A stretch of 64,000 nucleotides of DNA from Colocasia esculenta (lineage: Eukaryota > Streptophyta > Magnoliopsida > Alismatales > Araceae), in contig CM024763.1 in NCBI GenBank assembly GCA_014218235.1, positions 89,328,244-89,392,243 on the forward strand, given 5' to 3'. The notes below the pieces were generated by a model. The model did no database searches, was not told where the DNA came from, and worked only from the letters and a program-made list of their open reading frames with translations. Positions 1-11,847 of this stretch are shown piece by piece; position 1 is the stretch's first letter; each line of letters starts with the position of its first letter. Both the position numbers and the translations under genes were made by a program.

Positions 1-23
1 CCCCCCCCCCCCCCCCCCCCCCC
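1..23. other. Poly-C run at window start
   Basis: Twenty-three consecutive C, then A and five more C, before complex sequence begins. The sequence after the gap at 63056 also opens with a C run at the same point. This looks like a read-end or contig-end artefact rather than biology. Confidence 0.6.
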
Positions 24-24
24 A

Positions 25-962
25 CCCCCGCCGAACACCACCGCCCTGCGGCCCAAACCAAACATATCAACATAATTTTTTAAAATTTGGATGTTTTTAC
101 CCAACAGAGGACACTATGTTGTCATAATTTTAAATTAAAATTAAAATGAATTAACATAAATTTTTAGGTAGAAATAGTTTTCTTTTTAAAATTGCTCCCA
201 AACACCCTATAAATAACAAATATGAGAGAGAGATAAAAAAAATGAGAACACCTTTAATTTTTTATTTCGTCCTAGATCAAGTTACTCTCATATTCATGAA
301 TCACGTAGGCATAGTTTGCTGCGCATCTAAATATTTAGTGAGCAGTACTGTTCTAATCTGTATTACGTCCATTGCATATCGTGAATTAAAATGTTCGTGC
401 GAACACTGTCCTACATCATATCCTGTGTGAGTTAAACAGAAACCTCTTGATTGACCCACAAGTCATATGAACTGGATCAAAATGTAATCCACACATATGA
501 CTAGCTTCTTGCGCAGACCCGCAAAGGTATCACTGGATTATTCTGCATGTTATGAGACGATTAATTATCAAACTGCATAAAAGCTAAAAACTAAATTAAA
601 GGGCATGAAAAACAAAAAGTAGATACAGTTAGAAAGAGATAAATCGTACAGTAATGGAAAAAATATATCTTAATCTTGTAAGCAATTGACCATCATCCCA
701 TATCGGTAGGCCGTGCACTTGCTTTATCCAAGAACGTACCTATTTTTCTATTCTCTCACATCTCTCATTCATATATATGTTTAAAGCATTTAGATGTAAA
801 CATTTAAAAGTGTCAATATATAATAAATTAATCTTCTAATATAATAATATATAATAAGTCATTAAAGTATTGGCGTGTTAACATATCAGAAATAATCGAC
901 ATTGACCCATTCATGGTTAACTACAACAAAACTGAAAATGTTAACTAAAATACCACTATACA
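25..962 (+). repeat. Duplicated contig-end segment, copy 1
   Basis: AT-rich non-coding sequence that aligns end to end with 63056-64000 in the same orientation, with only about ten scattered substitutions and 1-2 base indels. It holds no convincing gene; the 62-codon frame at 242-430 has no recognisable features. The match stops only because the window ends. Confidence 0.9.
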
Positions 963-1279
963 AAATAGCAGATTCAATCCCATCAAAAAATCAAAGAGTG
1001 TTTTGAACAAAGGTACTTCTTAGACTTTGTTCATGGAACTGACACTCATATTCATGTTCTCTGTTGTTTAAAAAACCTCACTAATGTTGCAATATTTGTA
1101 AAAATATCTTATTTATCGTTCATAATATTCTAAAAATGGATCTTGTTCGAAATAATTAGTCTTTTAACAACTTTGCAAAAGAAAAGCAAAGCATTCACCT
1201 TTCTCTCTAGAGAACACATTACCATCCGGCGGTTTGTCCTGTGGGGTTCTCTCTACAATGCCATAGAATTGCATTTAGT
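963..1279. other. Intergenic sequence, nothing recognised
   Basis: AT-rich sequence between the duplicated segment and the foldback repeat. I see no reading frame, RNA gene or repeat that I can support. Confidence 0.5.
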
Positions 1280-1357
1280 GCACATCATGAGGGGTGGTGT
1301 GTGCACACACCCTCCCTCTATGGGTGCCCATCACATCAAAATGATGGGGCACCAAAT
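1280..1357 (+). repeat. Foldback (MITE-like) repeat, left half
   Basis: Positions 1280-1317 are an imperfect inverted match to 10237-10278 on the far side of the copia element (shared cores GCACATCATGAGGG and GTGTGTGCACACAC). An inner hairpin lies at about 1322-1353 (GGTGCCCATCA against TGATGGGGCACC). With the copia element removed, the two halves form a ~120-bp foldback. This fits a small inverted-repeat element used as an insertion site; the family is not recognised. Confidence 0.6.
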
Positions 1358-2867
1358 TGTTAGGATCTACGGCGACCCGAGATCAAAAAAACGCAGCGGA
1401 ATATGAATTTAAAATTTGATCTCATTCCGTTTTGCGAGACAGGGATCTGACTATCGGATAGTCGAAATCACCTTGCGCGGAATCAGATCCGCGTTCGTAC
1501 GACTACGAGGAGGTGGCGCACACAAGCCGTTCAACTGTCCGGCCTCCAGCGGTGTCCACGCGGTCTTCCTCGCGACGATCCATGCCCGCTCCCTCGTGCC
1601 CGTCCACGCTCGCCCCTCGGGTTCTGCAACGCTCGAAGACTGAGCTTGGATCCGCGCCGATCTCCGCGACATGTGACGCAAGAGAGAGGAAGAGAGGAGA
1701 GAGAGAGAGAGAGAGAGAGAGAAGGGGGCGGCCCTGGGCAACCCTGATGCTTGGCCAGGGTTCTCCCATCACGTCATTATATAAAGATTGTTGTTTTTCA
1801 TAAAAACCCCTGATCTTTATATAATTAGACCGTCGCATGAAAACCTGTTGCGTGTGACCCTCTAGGCCCAAGTACCAATCCAGTTAATGGCCCAATAAAT
1901 TAGTAACTCTTACTAACTTAAATAATTAATTAATATCTCATATTAATCAACAATCTGAGTCAACTTTATCTAGTCGACTCATCTGGGCCTCCGAACACGT
2001 TGGTTGTGCCAAGCAACACCACGTGAACCCGGAAGGTATTGGGGTTGTGTAACCCTCACAAGGAACCTTTCCGTCATCAGTTACCGTGTAGATATAATCT
2101 CTCATTTGCACAATACTCTTGAACAACTTAGGATATGGTATACTGTCAAATCCTAACTTGTTGTTCCACTGGGACTGATGCTTTAGATTAATATCAAAAA
2201 CTCCCTTTTTGATATTTTGTTGCCCTGGCCAGGGACTCCATTACATCGTTCCCTTGAGTATTCTCCCTCTGTGTACCGAGGGCAAATGATCCCTTATTGA
2301 CCACTCAATCCCCTTCGAAGGTCTTCCGCTGTGTCCGAACATTGACTGTTTGGAATCTCTTGAATAGAGATTCTTAGGTCAAGCTCAAAACACAGAAGTT
2401 CACCAACAAGGTGTCTTTGGTGTCTCAGGTCTAAAGATCATCTACACAACTGTGACAATTGAATCTTTCTGGTTGACAGTTAGGTACAATTCCATCCAGT
2501 GATTCTATAGGATCAGTTCAGTGAACTCTTTCTCTAAAGAGCACCTATTGTTTCTCCTTAGTGTCTCCACACACATGACTATGAGATCAGTCATCCTCAT
2601 CATATGAGCAGGAGTAAACAATACTATTCTATCCGGATACCTGATGTCCTTCTCAGGTATCCACCGAATAGGAACATTTAGAATATGTGTTTATTAAGTG
2701 AGTAGTCTCATTAGTATGATCACACATCATAGTCTACCCACTATTGCACATGTTCATGGACTTTATTATAATACAACATAGTAAAATAATAAATAAAAGC
2801 CATTTTATTAATAACTGAACAACATGATACAATATGAGATTGGCTTGTTGTCCACCTAAGACTAACA
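1358..2867 (-). repeat. Copia 3' LTR
   Basis: 1510 bp, beginning TGTTAGGATC and ending GACTAACA, matching the LTR at 8737-10230 almost throughout. A TATA-like ATATAA lies on the minus strand at about 1777-1787, next to a TGACGTGA motif. A (GA)n tract follows at 1696-1722 and would lie in the transcribed leader as CT repeats. Confidence 0.93.
1696..1722. repeat. (GA)n microsatellite in copia LTR
   Basis: Uninterrupted GA dinucleotides. The partner LTR has the equivalent tract at 9056-9089 with a different length, as expected for a slippage-prone site. Confidence 0.9.
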
Positions 2868-2880
2868 ATCTCCCACTTGG
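2868..2880 (-). other. Copia polypurine tract
   Basis: Read on the minus strand this is CCAAGTGGGAGAT, directly before the 3' LTR. It has the AGTGGGAGA-type purine core usual for plant copia elements, which primes plus-strand DNA synthesis. Confidence 0.8.
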
Positions 2881-2881
2881 A

Positions 2882-4349
2882 CTAAAGCCAATCACCTTTA
2901 TGCATTAATCCCATAGCTGTTAGGTGACGCTCAAACACAATTTGAGCTAAAGGCTTTGTTAGTGGATCTGCTACATTGTCAGCTGATGAAACCTTTGCAC
3001 CACAACATCTCCTCTGGCAATTATTTCTCTAATCAGATGAAAGCGCCTCAGAATGTGCTTAGACTTCTGATGAGACCGCGGCTCTTTGCTTGTGCAATAG
3101 CCCCATTGTTGTCACACAACAGTGGGATAGGATCTGAAATAGAAGGAACGACGCCAAGATCGGTGATGAACTTCTTCAACCACACTGCTTCCTTGGCGGC
3201 TTCAGCTGCAGCAATATACTCAGCTTCGGTCGTCGAATCCGCAGTTGTGTCTTGCTTAGAACTTTTCCAACAAACTGCACCTCCGTTTAGAATAAAAATA
3301 AATCCAGATGTAGACTTGCTATCATCTGGATCTGACTGAAAACTCGAGTCAGTGAAGACTCGAGTTTCAGTTCACCTCCTCCATAAACCAGAAATGTATC
3401 CTTAGTCCTTCTCAAGTATCTTAGGATACACTTCACAGCCTTCCAGTGCTCCTGACCTGGATTAGCTGAAATCTGCTCGAAACACTGAGCATAAGCTACA
3501 TCAGGTCTTGTACATAGCATGGCATACATGATAGATCCTATGGCAGAAGCATAAGGAACTCTATCCATGATTGCCCTCTCTTCAGGAGTCTTGGGAGACT
3601 GTTCTTTAGAGAGATGAATTCCATGTCTCACTGGTATGAGTCCTCTTTTGGAATTCTCCATACCAAACCTTTTGACAATGGTATCTATGTACATAGATTG
3701 GGTTAAACCAAGCATCCTCTTTGATCTATCCCTATAGATCCATTCCCAATACGTAGGATGCTTCTCCAAATCTTTCATGGAGAAGTTCTTTGACAGCCAG
3801 ATCTTTACAGAGGATAACATTGCCACATCATTCCCAATGAGTAGAATGTCATCTACGTAAAGAAGTAGAAAGGTAACAGCACTCCCACTTGTTTTCTTGT
3901 ACACACAGTTCATCCTCATTCTTAATGAAGTCATAAGATTTAATGGCTTCATCAAATCTTATGTTCCAACTCCTGGAGGCTTGTTTTAGTCCATATATGG
4001 ACCTCTGTAGCTTGCACACTTTGTCTGGAAATTCCTTAGATGTGTAACCCTCTGGTTGTATCATATACACCTCTTCCTCAAGGTTCCCATTGAGGAAGGC
4101 GGTTTTCACATCCATTTGCCAAATTTCATAATCATAGTGTGCAGCTATAGCAAGAAGAACTCTAATTGATTTTACCATGGCAACTGGGGAAAAAGTTTCG
4201 TCATAGTCAACTCCTTGTCTTTGACGATAACCTTTTGCCACTAATCTTGCCTTGTATGTATCAATTTGTCCATCAGCACCGATCTTTTTCTTAAAGATCC
4301 ATTTGCACCCTATGGGTACAATACCCTCAGGTACATCAACTAAGTTCAA
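2882..4349 (-). pseudogene. Copia reverse transcriptase and RNase H (frameshifted)
   Basis: The C-terminal part of pol, which copies element RNA to DNA and removes the RNA strand. Visible from the N-terminus are CKWIFKKK, ARLVAKGYRQ and DVKTAFLNG in a frame ending at 3849, then the catalytic YVDDILLIGND in another frame (3287-3955), and then RNase H motifs (STSGFIF, TEAEYIA, LLCDN) in a third. The stop is at 2882-2884, just before the polypurine tract. Frameshifts lie near 3900 and 3320. No active protein could come from this copy as it reads. Confidence 0.93.
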
Positions 4350-5842
4350 ACTTTGTTAGTGTACATGGACTGTATCTCAGAGTTCATAGCCTCCTGCCAT
4401 TTCCCAGCTTCTGGGCCTTCAATGGCCTCCAGGTAAGTCATAGGATCATCATCCTCATGGTAGGGTACTTTCGAGTCACCTCCATCAATATGTCCCACAT
4501 ATCGTGCTGGTAACTTTGTTACTCTACCTGACTTGCGTGGTTCATTGGTGTGTGTAACAATAGGATACGAACCAACACCTCACTCTTAGAGGCAGTGTTG
4601 ACTTGTGGATCTGGAACCTCTTCCAGTATTACTTTACTCACTATCTTCTTGGAGAAGATATTCCTCCTCCAGAAAGATAGCTCTCCTGGCAACAATCACC
4701 TTTTGTTCCTTAGGACAGTAAAAGTAATATCCAAATGTCTCCTTTGGATATTCAACAAATCTACACTTACGTGTCCTAGATTCTAGTTTGTCTGGATCGT
4801 GCCTCTTTACATGGGCTGGACAACCCCAGACTTTACATGTTTAAAATCTGGTTTTCTGCCCTTCCATATCTCATATGGTGTAGAGGACACAGACTTACTA
4901 GGCAACTTGTTCAACAAGTAAGCAGCTGTCTCAAGTGCATATCCCCAGAGAGACACTGGTAATTCTGAAAAGCTCATCATTGATCGTACCATGTCCAACA
5001 AAGTGCGATTTCTCCTTTCCGACACCCCATTCACTGTGGTGTATAAGGAGGGGTAAGCTGAGATAGGATACCATTATCCTTCATGAACTGTGTGAATTCT
5101 GTACTTAAGTATTCTCCTCCTCGATCTGATCGAAGAGTCTTAATACTCTTTCCAGTTTGCTTCTCTACTTCATTTTTAAATTCTTTGAACTTTTCAAAAG
5201 CTTCTGATTTGTACTTCATCAAGTATACATATCCGAATCTAGAGAAATCATCAATGAATGTAATGAAGTATGAGAAGCCACCCTTGGCCTGGGTAGACAT
5301 AGGGCCACATACGTCTGAATGTATAAGCCCTAATAATTCTTCGGCACGTTCTCCATGTCCAGTAAATGGAGATTTGGCCATTTTACCCATAAGGCAAGAC
5401 TCACAAGTTGCAAATGATTCATAATCAAATGGGCTCAAATACCCATTATTATGCAACTTTTGAAGTCTAGCTTCGCCAATATGTCCAAGCCTACAATGCC
5501 ACAAGTAGGATTGATTCACACTGTTCTTGCTCTTCTTAAGAGCCACATCAAGATGGAGATCATGATAAGAAACATCCAAAAGATATAAACCATTGACCAT
5601 ATTCGCAGTAGCAATCAAATTATTACTGAGGTAAAGAGAACAACATTTGTTCTTTATTGTCAACGTATATCCTACTCTGTCTAAACATGAAACAGAAATG
5701 ATGTTCTTTATTATGCTAGGAACATAATAACAATTTTCTAAAATTAGAACATCTCCAGATGGGAGCTTAAGGTTCACTGGCCCAACAGAGCTTGCCGCAA
5801 CCTTTGCGCCATTTCCTAGCCTTAGCTCCACCTCTTTCTTGG
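4350..5842 (-). pseudogene. Copia integrase region (frameshifted)
   Basis: From 5831 down come the protease tail, the GAG-pre-integrase motif WHCRLGHIG, a zinc-binding CESCLMGKM, and the integrase core with HSDVCGPM and DDFSRFGYVYL (catalytic Asp). The third catalytic residue is in NGVSERRNRTL, which falls in a separate frame at 4807-5034. The frame breaks near 5034, where TPPYTPQ meets NGVSERR, and again near 4840. The stretch 4350-4800 holds the integrase C-terminal tail (FVGYPKETFGYYFYC) with further breaks. The product would insert the element DNA into the genome. Confidence 0.92.
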
Positions 5843-6795
5843 TCAGCTTCTTCTACTTGTCAGCACCTGCACATCATTGCAAATATGAGAAGCACATCCA
5901 GTATCTAATACCCATGATGTAGAATCTCTAACTGACAAGTGTAACTCTATCATATAGATACCTGAAGCATCACCTTGCTTCACAGTGCCTTGAGCTTTGT
6001 CCTTGAGGTATTGCTTGCAATTCCTCTTCCAGTGACCTTTCTGGTGACAATAGAAGCACTCGCCCTTTTCATCTCCGTGTCCTTCTTTTTTCTGGGCTGG
6101 GTTTGTTTTAACATGCTTCTTTTGATTTCCTTTCTTAAAGGATTGCACTGCCCTCCTCTTCCTGTTGGTCTTACCAACTAAAAGGACTTGAGGTTTTTCC
6201 TTCTGAAGGTTTCCCTCAGCAGTCTTAAGCATGTTAAGCAACTCAGCCAATGTGACCTGAATCTTGTTCATGTTAAAGTTAACAATGAACTGAGAGTATG
6301 AGTCTGGAAGTGATTGCAGGATGAGGTCTGTGCTCATTTCCTTGGGGAGTTCAATCCCAAGGACAACTAACCACTCAATCCACTCTATCATCTTCAATAC
6401 ATGAGTCTGTACTGAAGATCCCTCAGCCATCCTTGCTCTGAACAGACTTTTAGATATCTCATATCTCTCAGTCCTGCTCTGCTCAGCAAAAAGCTCCTTC
6501 AAATGGAGCAAGATGGCTTTGGCATCCATGTCTTCATGCTGCCTCTGCAACTCATTGCTCATTGAGGCAAGCATGAAACATTGTGCCATGGTGGAATCCT
6601 GCTACCACTTCTCATACTCAAGCACCTCTCCTTCAGGGGCATCTGATGCGGCTCAGCAGGGGCCTCACTTTCCAGGACATAGGCGATTTGCTCAGACCTG
6701 AGGACAATCTTCAGGTTTCTGAGCCAATCGGTGTAGTTTGGGCCTGTCAAACGGTTGGCATCCAATATGCCACGTAACGGATTCCCTGACGACAT
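5843..6795 (-). pseudogene. Copia gag and protease (frameshifted)
   Basis: Starts at an ATG (6795) with MSSGNPLRGILDANRLTGPN, the typical copia gag N-terminus. A frameshift near 6580 leads into the rest of gag (ASMSNELQRQHEDMD, SRTERYEISKSLFRARM). The nucleocapsid zinc knuckle CFYCHQKGHWKRNC (CX2CX4HX4C) is intact, and the protease active site DTGCASHIC lies at the end of this frame. Another shift near 5840 separates it from integrase. Gag would package element RNA in cytoplasmic particles, and the protease would process the polyprotein. Confidence 0.93.
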
Positions 6796-6978
6796 TTTAG
6801 CCTACAGGAGATAAAAGAAATATAATTAGCAGATGTTCAATATTATTAAAAACTAGATATGGTCTTTAATCTAGTTTAAAACTCCCACTATTTTTCGACG
6901 AACTGCATATCCCTCAATATGCAGGACGGGAGATGCCGACAATCTCCTAGTGGGGATCAGAATCTCAATGACTCATAC

Positions 6979-7295
6979 CATGACCTTGTGTATAGCACAA
7001 CAAGTCATGACATGAACAAAGAGCACCCATCTCATGGGACTTGCAACCCCTTGCAATATCTGATCACTATTCGGTCCCTGCATCTTTAATGGCCTTGTGG
7101 ATAGCACAACAAGCCATAAAGTGCAGTCTAAGCTTTACCATCATTACTTAACGCAGATAGATTAGGATGTAGCCCTTGTGGATAGCACAACAAAGCTACA
7201 TCGTGCCTCTACCTCGTTTACATGCATCCATATGCAATAGTTTTAAGACTTATTTCACAATCAAGTGGACCTTGTGGATAACACAACAAACCCAC
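6979..7295 (-). repeat. Four hairpin repeats in the copia leader
   Basis: The core CTTGTGGATAGCACAACA recurs with minor changes at 6985, 7094, 7175 and 7271. Each core is flanked by its own complementary arms: CATGAC/GTCATG (6979-6984, 7004-7009), ATGGC/GCCAT (7089-7093, 7113-7117), GATGTAGC/GCTACATC (7166-7173, 7195-7202) and GTGG/CCAC (7265-7268, 7292-7295). The arms differ between units but stay self-complementary, which suggests RNA structure. Function unknown. Confidence 0.75.
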
Positions 7296-8195
7296 CCAAA
7301 TGTAATTTAAGTCATAAAACTATAACGATGGAGGACCACACAAGTATATTAAAATATATGCGCTACGGCTTAGAATTTTGATAGAGGAATTTGAAATATT
7401 TTATCTTGGTCTCATCCTAGATGGTAGCATGTATGAATATTCTATAATATTACATAATACTATGATCTAGGACATATAAAAGATATTTGCATTCCATACA
7501 AATTAAAGCGGTCATGGATGTTGCACAAGTTTGACTGGAGCCATAACAGTCAAACTACCACTACAGCCAATATAACACTTATATTGGTAAACCTGCAAAC
7601 ACAATAGCATAAGTGAACTTGTTCCAACGCCATCGCTTGTTGCAGTAGCGGATCATCCTCGCCATCAATCGTTCCTCACGTACAAAATTACATCAAAAAA
7701 ATTGTATGTACATTTTGTATAAAGAGAAGCCTTATGGCGAATACATCATGGGAGGGAGATAGGATTACATTGGAATGTGAGAGAGAGAGGAGGTTCGCAG
7801 ACCTCAAATTAACCATTAATTTACAAACATCCCACATTCACAAATAAGCTAAAATAATCACATCATCCCATGACATAGAGAGCAAACATCCATGACCAAA
7901 TAAACTTTTAAACATTCCACACATGGAAGAGCACATCACATGGCTAAATAAAAGTTTTAAAATATATATTTTTGGTTTCAGAAAACTAGGTCCAACCAAA
8001 AAGGAATTATTTGATCATTTCGAAAATAATCATATAACATGCTTTAATCATCATTATAAAACTGTAACAACAAGAGCATGAACACACAATCTAAAATCAT
8101 TTAATGAAGAGTTATTCCATGCAAAATAATTTCTGAAGTAAATAATTTAACATTAAATTATTATTTTCAGAAATATTTAACTCCCATATTTTAAT

Positions 8196-8575
8196 AGGAT
8201 CTTACTGGCTGCTGGCGCACAGCAGGCCTCCGCCACAGCAGGGGCGCCCGGCTGAGGGGACCCGCGCGCGCGCGGCTGTGCCTGGGTCGCCTGGCCCAGG
8301 GGGACCGGGTCGGCCAGGCCGGCGGCGGCGGGCGGGTGCGCGCGGCCAGGCCCGCCGCGGCTCGCGTTAGGGCGGCGCGCGGCGCTGTCGCGCCCGCCCA
8401 CGCCAGCTGTCGCGCCCGCTGTCGCACGCGCCTCCCCCCTTCCCCGTGGGCCCAGCCCGAGAGAGAAGCCCCCCACCCTTTCGCCGAGGTGGGGCACCAT
8501 CGCCGCGCAGGGACGCGTGTGGCCAAGCCGCGGGGGGCGACTCGCCGCCCCCTTCCCCCGGCCCCTTTTTCCAGG
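8196..8575. other. GC-rich block in copia leader
   Basis: A CpG-rich stretch of roughly 75-80% GC by eye, with abrupt edges inside AT-rich leader. It includes a CGCGCGCGCG run near 8264. It keeps long frames open on both strands, as GC-rich sequence does, so no product is called. It could be captured host sequence or a structured leader element. Confidence 0.6.
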
Positions 8576-8723
8576 TTCCATCATCAATTGGCCGCGAAAA
8601 CCAGTCCGAAAAACTGGAAAAATGGGGAAGGGTTTCCGGCGCTTTGGCCAAATTTTGCACGGAATAATTCTAAAGAAAATGATCTTAGACAGCAAAACGG
8701 ATGTAGATCGCAGTGGAAACTTG

Positions 8724-8735
8724 GCTCTGATACCA
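8724..8735 (-). other. Copia primer-binding site (initiator tRNA-Met)
   Basis: Minus strand reads TGGTATCAGAGC, the complement of the 3' end of plant initiator tRNA-Met, one base from the 5' LTR. It starts minus-strand DNA synthesis. Confidence 0.93.
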
Positions 8736-8736
8736 C

Positions 8737-9054
8737 TGTTAGGATCTACGGCGACCCGAGATCAAGAAAACGCAGCGGAATATGAATTTAAAATTTGATC
8801 TCGTTCCATTTTGCGAGACACTGATTTGACTATCGGATAGTCGAAATCACCTTGCGCGGAATCGGATCCGCGTTCGTACGACTGCGAGGACGTGGCACCA
8901 CAAGCCGTTCAACTGTCCGGCCTCCAGCGGTGTCCACGCGGTCTCCTCGCGAGATCCACGCCCGCTCCCTCGTGCCTGTCCACGCTCGCTCCCTCGGTTC
9001 CGCAATGCTCGAAGAATGACTTTGGATCCGTGCCGATCTCCGCGACATGTGACG

Positions 9055-9092
<38 letters not shown>

Positions 9093-10230
9093 GGCGCGCC
9101 CTGGCACCCTGATGCTTGGACAGGGTTCTCCCATCACGTCATTATATAAAGATTGTGTTTTTCATAAAAACCCCTGATTTTTATATAATTAGACCGTCGC
9201 ATGAAAACCTGTTGCGTGTGACCCTCTAGGCCCAAGTACCAATCCAATTAATGGCCCAATAAATTAGTAACTCTTACTAACTTAAATAATTAATTAATAT
9301 CTCATATTAATCAACAATCTGAGTCAACTTTATCTAGTCGACTCATCTGGGCCTCCGAACACGTTGGGTGCCAAGCAACACACGTGAACCCGGAAGGTAT
9401 TGGTGTTGTGTAACCCTCACAAGGAACCTTTCCGTCATCAGTTACCGTGTAGATATAATCTCTCATTTGCACAATACTCTTGAACAACTTAGGATATGGT
9501 ATACTGTCAAATCCTAACTTGTTGTTCCACTGGGACTTGATGCTTTAGATTAATATCAAAAACTCCCTTTTTGATATTTTGTCTGCCCTGGCCAGGAACT
9601 CCATTACATCGTTCCCTTGAGTATTCTCCCTCTGTGTACCGAGGGCAAATGATCCCTTATTGACCACTCAATCCCCTTCGAAGGTCTTCCGTTGTGTCCG
9701 AACATTGACTGTTTGGAATCTCTTGAATAGAGATTCTTAGGTCAAGCTCAAAACACAGAAGTCCACCAAAAAGGTGTCTTTGGTGTCTCAGGTCTAAAGA
9801 TCATCTACACAACTGTAACAATTGAATCTTTCTGGTTGACAGTTAGGTACAATTCCATCCAGTGATTCTATCGGATCATTTCAGTGAACTCTTTCTCTAA
9901 AGAGCACCTATTGTTTCTCCTTAGTGTCTTCACACACATGACTATGAGATCAGTCATCCTCATCATATGAGCAGGAGTAAACAATACTATTATATCGGAT
10001 ACCTGATGTCCTTCTCAGGTATCCAACGAATAGGAACATTTAGAATATGTGTTTATTAAGTGAGTAGTCTCATTAGTATGATCACACATCATAGTCTACC
10101 CACTATTGCACATGTTCATGGACTTTATTATAATACCAACATAGTAAAATAATAAATAAAAGCCATTTTATTAATAACTGAACAACATGATACAATATGA
10201 GATTGGCTTGTTGTCCACCTAAGACTAACA
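8737..10230 (-). repeat. Copia 5' LTR
   Basis: 1494 bp, TGTTAGGATC to GACTAACA, matching 1358-2867. It carries the same minus-strand TATA-like/TGACGT promoter region (about 9135-9152) and a (GA)n tract at 9056-9089. It would drive transcription of the copia element toward lower coordinates. Confidence 0.93.
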
Positions 10231-10235
10231 CCAAT

Positions 10236-10278
10236 GAAGGGAGAGTGTGCGCACACATCACCCTCCCCTATGATGTGC
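10236..10278 (+). repeat. Foldback (MITE-like) repeat, right half
   Basis: Inverted partner of 1280-1317, separated from it by the copia element. It ends CCTATGATGTGC, mirroring GCACATCATGAGG on the left. Confidence 0.6.
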
Positions 10279-11244
10279 AGCAAGATTTTTCCTAATGTGA
10301 TATGTCAGTCAAGAAGTATGTGAATATTTTCGTTGAAACAATTGATTTTTTTTCTCATATATATCCAATGACGGATAAACACACTTTTTTCTTATTATTT
10401 CAGATTAAAAAATTATTAAAACTAATGCAAAAAATATATAGATAACTTTATAAATAAACTAAGATATATCTATAAATATCCTTCTAAAGTAAGTCATTAA
10501 ATAATCTGATCCGCTTGCAATCAGACATATATGCCAATTTTTATGTACATAGAGTAAGAACAGAGGGTCCCACATACGACATGACCATCATCACTATTGG
10601 AAGACAACAAGCATCACACGAGTTATAGTACAAGAACCAATGTGTTGCCTAAGTTATGGAGACCTAGTTGGAAGTGAACGGGTCTAAATTAATCGAATCA
10701 AAATGAGATAATAAAACGATATGGAAATAAATAGTGGAGCATAACAAAAACACAAAGGAGACAAGTTATTTTTATCTTAGTTTGGAGCATAACCACTCAA
10801 CTCCTATGTCTAGTCCTTAAGAGATCACACCTTGAGTTTTTACCATGCATCCAGCCAAACCAGCTAATAAATACCAAAAAAAAAAAAAGCTAGTAGATAC
10901 AACAATCCTGTAGGGCACACAGCCAAATAGGTCCAGAGGGAATCACACTGTTAGACAACGACCGCTAGCCAGTCACAAACAATCCTCAGGTGCACACCCG
11001 CACATAGGTTCTCCGTTCTCCAAAGAGGAATTATAGCGCTAGTTGTGAACCTCTAGTTGGTCAACAACAACACCTGGTGCCCACCTACACGCAAGTCCTT
11101 CTTCCAAAGAGGAACTCGGGCTAACTAGCTCACGCTTCACACAAAGCACACCCTGAAAAATGAAGCTGCAAAATGCCAACATACTTCCTTCCTACAAAAC
11201 TAACGTGGCCCAATAAAACACAAACTTTCGCCAACAATAATAGA
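10279..11244. other. Unassigned sequence with a two-unit imperfect repeat
   Basis: Positions 10279-10560 are AT-rich and featureless. From about 10560 the sequence looks like old repeat DNA. Two imperfect ~75-bp units at about 10985-11055 and 11065-11135 share GGTGC..CACC and TTCTCCAAAGAGGAA-like blocks. No protein is recognised. Confidence 0.45.
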
Positions 11245-11249
11245 AACTG
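11245..11249. repeat. Target-site duplication GAAAC, left
   Basis: Five bases directly before the first LTR of the array. They are identical to 36697-36701 directly after the last LTR. Confidence 0.88.
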
Positions 11250-11847
11250 ATAGTCCACGAATGCGTCGTTAAACACGTGACTAACAATCTCAAATATTCG
11301 GCCTACACTAAAGATTTTAACAGTAGTTAAGTGGTGAGACCGAGTCGAATCCACGGGGAAAAAGATTATTAACTTTGAAAACCTTGAGTTTCTTTGATTA
11401 GAAAAGTGTGTTGAGAATTTTAGAATTAAATCCTAAGACTAATTTGATCAACCAATAATTCTAATCTAAGAAGAGTAGTTAGAAGAGAGAAATAGAGATA
11501 GAAGGAAACTAAATTAACAAAGCTTAAATTTAAATTCCACTAACAAGTAAAAGAGTTTAACAAAAGTGCTAAAAAATGAAATTAAACTAACAACACAATT
11601 TAGGAGAATAGAAAATCGAGAGAGATGAGAGAGAATAGAAGAGAGAATAAGAGAGAGAAGAGAAAGATGAGAGAGAGAAGAGAGATGAAACAGAGAGGAG
11701 AGAGAAGAGAGAGGGATAAAAGAGAGAGAGCGGAGAGAGAAGAGAGAGGCGAGAGAGAAGAGAGAGAAGAGAGAAAAGAGAGAGAAGAGAGAGAGAGGAG
11801 AGAGGCGAAAGAGAAGAGAGAGAGAAGAGAGAGGCGGCGGTGCGCCT

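Larger units (their letters stand above)
6796..8736 (-). other. Copia 5' leader, 1.9 kb, non-coding
   Basis: The stretch between the primer-binding site and the gag start. It is AT-rich except for a sharply bounded GC-rich block at about 8196-8575, and it contains four related hairpins at 6979-7295. No gag-like or other recognisable frame is present; long frames inside the GC-rich block look like composition artefacts. Confidence 0.8.
1358..10230 (-). mobile_element. Ty1/copia LTR retrotransposon, near full length, degenerate
   Basis: An 8.9-kb element read on the minus strand. Two LTRs (1358-2867 and 8737-10230) both run TGTTAG...CTAACA and are highly similar. The primer-binding site (8724-8735) matches initiator tRNA-Met and the purine tract lies at 2868-2880. 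Domain order is gag, protease, integrase, reverse transcriptase, RNase H, which is diagnostic of copia. Flanking 5-mers are CAAAT (1353-1357) and CCAAT (10231-10235), a target duplication with one mismatch. At least five frameshifts break gag-pol. The gag resembles the TNT1-like group common in plants, but I do not assign a lineage. Similar LTRs imply a fairly recent insertion, so some frameshifts may be base-calling errors. Confidence 0.95.

Noticed and set aside
8177..8798. Overlapping Ala/Arg/Gly-rich frames in the copia leader
   Set aside because: Five frames on both strands overlap the same GC-rich block. GC-rich DNA has few stop codons, and no family features are visible.
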